A stretch of DNA of 64,000 nucleotides from Azolla caroliniana. Lineage: Eukaryota > Polypodiophyta. The notes under the pieces are model-generated. The model ran no database searches. It had not been told where the DNA came from and saw nothing but the letters and a program-made list of their open reading frames with translations. Of the stretch, positions 60,000 through 64,000 are shown piece by piece (within the stretch, counting starts at the first letter, position 1; each line of letters starts with the position of its first letter). Position numbers and translations under genes: made by a program. The stretch is taken from contig JBHGNT010000003.1 in assembly GCA_043228905.1 (NCBI GenBank), forward strand, positions 24,738,001-24,802,000, in the 5' to 3' direction.

Positions 60000-60545
60000 C
60001 ACACAAATAGAGAATGTAGGTATGTATGTATGTGCAGACTTTTATGGTGTACTAGTAAACTTGTGCTTCCGAAAGTTTCTGGTCTCTAGCAGTCGGAGTT
60101 TGTTAAGGCAGTGTGACCCAGCATTATGTGTTCAAGGTCTCCAAGCAAAAGCATTTGTAAAGAGTATTAACTCGAAAGGCATCTCCCAAGTATCCAGAAG
60201 CATTTGTAAGCCGCGAATGATTTAGTGTTTTTGGGATCAAGGATTAACCTTGAGGGAGACAGTATGATCAGAAGAAGAAGAAGAAGAAGCATGAGCATGG
60301 CCATGGCCATGGTCCTCGTCCGAGAGGAGGACTCTGTAGTGTGCAAGCACCAGAGCTTTGGGGTGAATGTACTCAGAGAGGCATTTGGTAGCGATGCCAG
60401 AGGGAACATCGAAGCGGAGGGCATCCGAAAGAAGCGCAGGATTCGGAGTTATTATTGTGAACAGCAGGAGCAGAAGAGGAGGAGGAAGAAGAAGAAGAAG
60501 ATGATGATGATGATGATGATGGCGAAGCACGCCATGGGAGCTCAT
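58932..60545 (-). CDS. p24delta: p24-delta family (TMED/EMP24) cargo receptor
   Basis: A type I membrane protein of COPI/COPII vesicles that cycles between ER and Golgi and sorts GPI-anchored and other cargo. Four exons on the minus strand, in coding order: 60545-60249, 59648-59439, 59344-59268, 59076-58932. All are GT-AG and in phase: 729 nt, 242 aa. Order of parts: signal peptide with seven His followed by Leu/Pro runs (residues 9-28 or so); GOLD domain beginning ALRFDVPSG with the disulfide pair TKCLSE and YVACFW; DWKMGIAAKDWDSVARKDKI; a coiled coil VELELMRVHGAIEMIRDNL; a membrane helix (IASLLVCLSAAVWQIWHI); and tail SFFKKKKLI with diphenylalanine and a KKXX retrieval signal (final KKLI). 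It is slightly longer than usual (210-220 aa) because of the His/Leu run and an acidic HGHGHAHASSSSSSDH insert in the GOLD loop. Confidence 0.92.
59772..60065. repeat. Microsatellites plus direct and inverted repeats in p24 intron 1
   Basis: The intron carries ATCT (about 59772-59790), GTGC (about 59795-59810), TA (about 59885-59917) and ATAC (about 59955-59995) tracts. A sequence beginning CATATACAAGTTTACCA and ending in GTCTGTACATAC occurs at 59824 and 59919, and once inverted at about 60016-60065. Confidence 0.9.
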
Positions 60546-60649
60546 TTCTTCTGAATCAGTCGTCTTTCTTCGTTGGAAGCTTCCGCAGAGACATGAAATT
60601 AAATTTTTTTATTTTTTTATTTTTTTATTTATTGATTGTTTTTTTCTTT

Positions 60650-60790
60650 CACGTGACACTCTGATATGGTTCAAAGAAAAAGGGAGGGGGAGAAATATCA
60701 CGTGAGGGAATTGCAAAGAGACAAAGAGACAAAGTCACGTGAGTTTTTTTTCCCTGGACGACCCTCAATGCCAAAAGTCACGTGACTTTT
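60650..60790 (-). promoter_or_regulatory. Cluster of four G-boxes (CACGTG) upstream of the p24 gene
   Basis: CACGTG occurs at 60650-60655, 60699-60704, 60736-60741 and 60779-60784. The nearest lies 105 bp upstream of the p24 start codon. Each is flanked as TCACGTGA. The last sits in an 18-bp perfect palindrome (60773-60790). G-boxes bind plant bZIP and bHLH factors. Position and spacing (49, 37 and 43 bp) suggest a real control region; which factors act is unknown. Confidence 0.75.
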
Positions 60791-61711
60791 TCAGTGAAGG
60801 AGTTTCAATGGCAAAAGCCACAACCGGTTTGTCCTTAACCGGTTTGGGACAAAACAACAATACAGTCACAACTAATATTCAACTTCAATACTATTACAAC
60901 TAATATACAACTAATACAGTTTGATCACAGTCAGGATATGTCTGTCCCGTCCTATAGGGGGGGTAGAAAGGGGTTGTACACCCAAGGGGATTATCATTAA
61001 GGCATGCACACATTAACTAATTAATCATGACATCGGGGTGTTGTGTTTTCTGTTAACTGCGATGTAGCATAACTAGATTATATTGTGATCATTGGTTATT
61101 GAGCAATGAAGAATGCTCCCTTCCTTATAGGAACCTTATTATTAAGCATGCTAAAGTAAAGAAGATAATGCTTATGAGTGCCCTTCATCAGAAGTAATTC
61201 TACGCATATGAATAAATTTAGTAAGCAATCTGATTCCCCTAAGTGAAATTTCCCACTATCCAATTTGCCTAAACAATTAACAAACATGAATGCAATTCCA
61301 GTGCAACAGAACGAAAGAAAGATATACTAAAAAAGTCAAGAATGAATCTGAATATGAAAACATTTGCAGTCCAATTCTTTGAAAGGAAATATGCTTCAGT
61401 ATGATCAACACAAATGCTTCTTTTATTTTTTGAATCCTGTTATCATGTCTTCAAATCTTGCAATGAAATTCTGTTTGGGGATATCCTGGATATACACATT
61501 TGAAGTAGTGTGTGATAGATACTTCAATCGAAAGTACGGTTTGCGGACTGCTTTTTTGGCGTTAGATAGGCAAACAACAAGCCTTACAGCTACTGGATAT
61601 AGGAACCTAAGAAAGCAAATTAATATAGTATCTGTGATTACTTGAAGGCGTGTACTATGTATGCTGCAGGAAGCGGGAGATCATCGTCGTCCCCTCTCCC
61701 TCCCTCCATCT
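60791..61711. other. Upstream flank of p24 and spacer
   Basis: Two AACCGGTTT words lie at 60822-60830 and 60837-60845, possibly part of the p24 promoter. Beyond that, CAACTAATA-type short repeats (about 60860-60920) and no recognised gene. Confidence 0.4.
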
Positions 61712-63110
61712 CTTTTTTTTTCGTAAATAATGGCTTTCATTACGAAAGAAAAAAACACCACCATGACTAACTTACTACAAAGTATAGAACCCTTCTATCT
61801 AGGGATCTAAAGAATACTACGACACCAAACTCAATGCCACCCTACACACCAATTCAAATGGCAAGTATGATGATACGTGACCTTGCAAAGTTCTCTCTCT
61901 TCCTGGTTGAGATTCCGTGACTTCTCTAGCACTGTCAATTACCACAAAAGAAGTCCTTTTAACTTTAGAACATATTTTTTCACCCCAACTTGCAAATAAA
62001 AAATGAAGGCATTCCGCATATTCCAATTGAACCATAGCCCCCAATACCTCAAGAACTCAAAAATAATTTGAAAATGAGGCATCGTTTCATTGTTCTCCAT
62101 ATGTGCAAAAACCCAACTGAAGGAAGATAGACTTACTCCTGTTAGAGACATCGACACTAAATTAATACACCTCCAAACTATCCTTGCCATCAGACATGAA
62201 ATAAATCGATGCCTACTATGTTCCAATTCCACCGAACAAAAGAAACACAATCCTTTAGTAATGTTTCTTTTTTTTAATGCATCCCCTAATGGTAAAGCTC
62301 CAACCATAAATCTCCAAATAAATACCTTGGCTCATAGCATCAATCGAGAACACCAACCTGCCTTAATCATATGAAACCACCAAGTAATGGGCTTATGAAA
62401 ACCCCATATCTTTATAACCCTTTCTTCCAACCACTTATGTTTGTCAATCAACTTGTGATAAGCAACATTCGTTGACATCATAGTCAATCTCTTATTTCCA
62501 ACAAACCTCCAATCAAGCTCTTGAGATCACCCATCTAAATCAGGAATTGGCTCATGCAAAGATAGTATTTGTTGCAACTTATCCCGAATAAAGTTATAAC
62601 CTTTTGGAATACGAAATGTTGATCTTATTGTTCGAAAAGCCATTACTCTTCTTTGAGAAACCAACATAGCATCCTTAATTGTTACCAAACCCAATCTAGC
62701 CATCCAATTAAATTGAAGGTTAAGAATTGACATCCCTGTCAGAATTAATTACATTCCACCAATTCGCTTCAACCTTCATGTTTCCAAGCTTTATTCTGTT
62801 CTTCTCTATAAAGTATGTCACCATTTCTATCCAAGGTTGTACACCTTCAAACATGAATCGAATGAAAGTAAATTGACGAGCCACCATATGCTCATATAGA
62901 TTCAATATTGATGCCCCACCAAGACGCTTCGGAGTACGAACATGATCCCATGCCAACCATGACAATGCACTTTTCCCTTTTCTTTTCCAAAACAACATTT
63001 GCATCGAGCATGACAACATTTCAAGAGCTTTCTTTGACCATGGGATCAAAGGAAGATAATAAGATACCATAGAGACCATAATCAATTGGACCACCGTAAG
63101 TCGTACATGA
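61712..63110 (-). pseudogene. 5'-truncated LINE: reverse-transcriptase C-terminus and zf-RVT
   Basis: Minus strand, from 63110 downward: a C-terminal RT/thumb region with SALSWLAWDHVRTPKRLGGA (near 62970), RLGLVTIKDAMLVSQRR (near 62690), HKLIDKHKWLEERVIKIWGF (near 62440), then the zinc-finger domain LPLGDALKKRNITKGLCFFC followed by HRFISC (about 62290-62190), and WGLWFNWNMRNAF near 62030. The 3' end carries an A-run (seen as T at about 61712-61720) after CATTATTTACG. Stops interrupt the frame. The RT palm and endonuclease are missing, as expected for a 5'-truncated copy. Confidence 0.85.
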
Positions 63111-63113
63111 AAA

Positions 63114-63116
<3 letters not shown>

Positions 63117-63184
<68 letters not shown>
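63117..63184. repeat. TC microsatellite at the LINE truncation point
   Basis: About 34 TC units lie immediately beyond the last recognisable LINE sequence (about 63110). Confidence 0.95.
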
Positions 63185-63186
<2 letters not shown>

Positions 63187-63269
63187 GTTTGTGTGAAGAC
63201 TCGTCTGTGTGGAGACAGTAGACTTGGGAGTCATCACTCTAATCTCTATTATCTAACCTAATTAGATCA

Positions 63270-63440
63270 TATAAACGGCTTAACTGGTTTGAACCGGTTT
63301 GGCAAGGCTCGAGCCGAGCCGAGCTCAAACCGTTTAGGCAGGTTCGAGCAGGTTCGAGCAGGTTCGAGCCTAAGCCGAACCACTTAAGCTACTAAGTCGT
63401 TTTAAACCGGTTTAACCAAACGGTTTAGGCTTGAGTCGAG
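63270..63440. repeat. Palindrome-rich block with AACCGG and GGTTCGAGCA repeats
   Basis: Contains GAACCGGTTT (63291-63300), three tandem GGTTCGAGCA units (63341-63370), a 14-bp palindrome TTAAACCGGTTTAA (63402-63415) and two GAGCCGAG / GAGTCGAG runs. AAACCGTTTAGGC and AAACGGTTTAGGC flank the middle. Such sequence is common in plant retroelement LTRs, but no LTR ends were found. Confidence 0.7.
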
Positions 63441-63589
63441 CCGAGTCGTTGCCGATTCCTACCCTAAATCTACACGGAAAGAGTTTAAAAATGTCCAAAA
63501 ACATTTTCTTATAAAGTTTCCACAAGTTAAGAAACAAACGCCCTACATCCTCCTCCTTGAGATGAGACCGCTTCCCATTGAGATCATGG

Positions 63590-63748
63590 CCATGAAAAGG
63601 GTTATTGAATACATGCTTAAGGTTCAAAACAGTCCCTCACATCGACTTCCTAGAATTGCATGGAAGCAAGCAAAAAGATCTATAAGACGCATCAAAGCAA
63701 AATTTTGTGTTCTGATTGGATGCAAGATATGGAAATTTGGTTTGGTAG

Positions 63749-63789
<41 letters not shown>

Positions 63790-64000
63790 CAACAAACCAA
63801 CATGCCAATTCAGAAAACCCTTGTCCTCCCAACTGCTTAAGTAAAACACTCTAAGGCAATGTTACGACTTACTATAACCACAAAGGCATGCCTCGCAAAG
63901 ATAAGGCACTCGCAAATCTGAATGACAGAAACTACCCAATCAGTCCTCGTTTTTTAGGCGTCCATCACTAATTTTTGCACTCCCTTGAGACCACCAAACA
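63590..64000 (+). other. Possible retroelement scrap interrupted by a GT microsatellite
   Basis: The plus strand reads VIEYMLKVQNSPSHRLPRIAW (about 63601-63663), then in another frame ASKKIYKTHQSKILCSDWMQ up to a GT tract at about 63751-63789. The wording feels like an ORF of a plant retroelement, but I cannot name the domain. Nothing is recognised from 63790 to the window end. Confidence 0.3.

Noticed and set aside
60225-60554. 109-codon plus-strand frame with Arg/Lys/Met runs
   Set aside because: Antisense of p24 exon 1; its runs are the complement of the His/Leu triplet tracts.

Overview
The window looks like a nuclear segment of a land-plant genome. The evidence is intron-rich genes with GT-AG junctions, a plant-type armadillo-repeat kinesin, a plant nucleotide-sugar transporter, a DUF3511 gene, PPR relics, a eukaryotic tRNA-Gly, Ty1/Copia and LINE remnants, and long AT-rich spacers full of microsatellites. 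The PPR relics carry repeated MYAKCG / KGKQIHD / LKACG wording. Together with low gene density and kilobase introns this suggests a seed-free vascular plant such as a fern; that is inference, not proof.

Layout. 1-1989: decayed Copia gag-integrase (+). 1990-6.8 kb: spacer with simple repeats. 7.55-17.05 kb: a complete 19-exon ARK-type kinesin (+, 921 aa). 18.86-19.5 kb: a cluster of inverted and direct repeats. 20.7-22.0 kb: frameshifted PPR pseudogene (-). 22-27.4 kb: spacer. 28.25-32.69 kb: a 5-exon UDP-rhamnose/UDP-galactose transporter-like gene (+, 350 aa). 36.4 kb: LINE reverse-transcriptase scrap (-). 37.33-42.55 kb: a 4-exon gene for a 112-aa protein resembling mitochondrial ribosomal protein mL64/CRIF1 (+), whose first intron holds an antisense Copia reverse-transcriptase relic. 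45.7-46.2 kb: second PPR relic (+). 49.96-50.35 kb: DUF3511 gene (+). 51.3-52.1 kb: three adjacent minisatellites. 52.22 kb: tRNA-Gly(UCC). 52.3-53.5 kb: duplicated TATA-containing segments with two short ORFs of unknown nature. 55.66-57.43 kb: HemW-like radical SAM gene as one uninterrupted ORF (+, 588 aa). 58.93-60.55 kb: a 4-exon p24-delta cargo receptor gene (-, 242 aa) with four G-boxes just upstream. 61.7-63.1 kb: 5'-truncated LINE (-). The end is repeat-rich.

The intact genes are unrelated housekeeping functions: microtubule motor, Golgi nucleotide-sugar import, mitochondrial translation, heme handling and early secretory trafficking. They form no cluster or operon-like system. I found no convincing novel multi-gene system. 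The best leads are two consecutive stop-free, length-3n introns in the kinesin, the microsatellite-encoded signal peptide and G-box cluster of the p24 gene, the hairpin-forming repeat cluster at 18.9-19.5 kb, the minisatellite block beside the tRNA gene, and the duplicated TATA/ORF segment after it. All exon models were built by eye from splice signals, reading frame and family resemblance.
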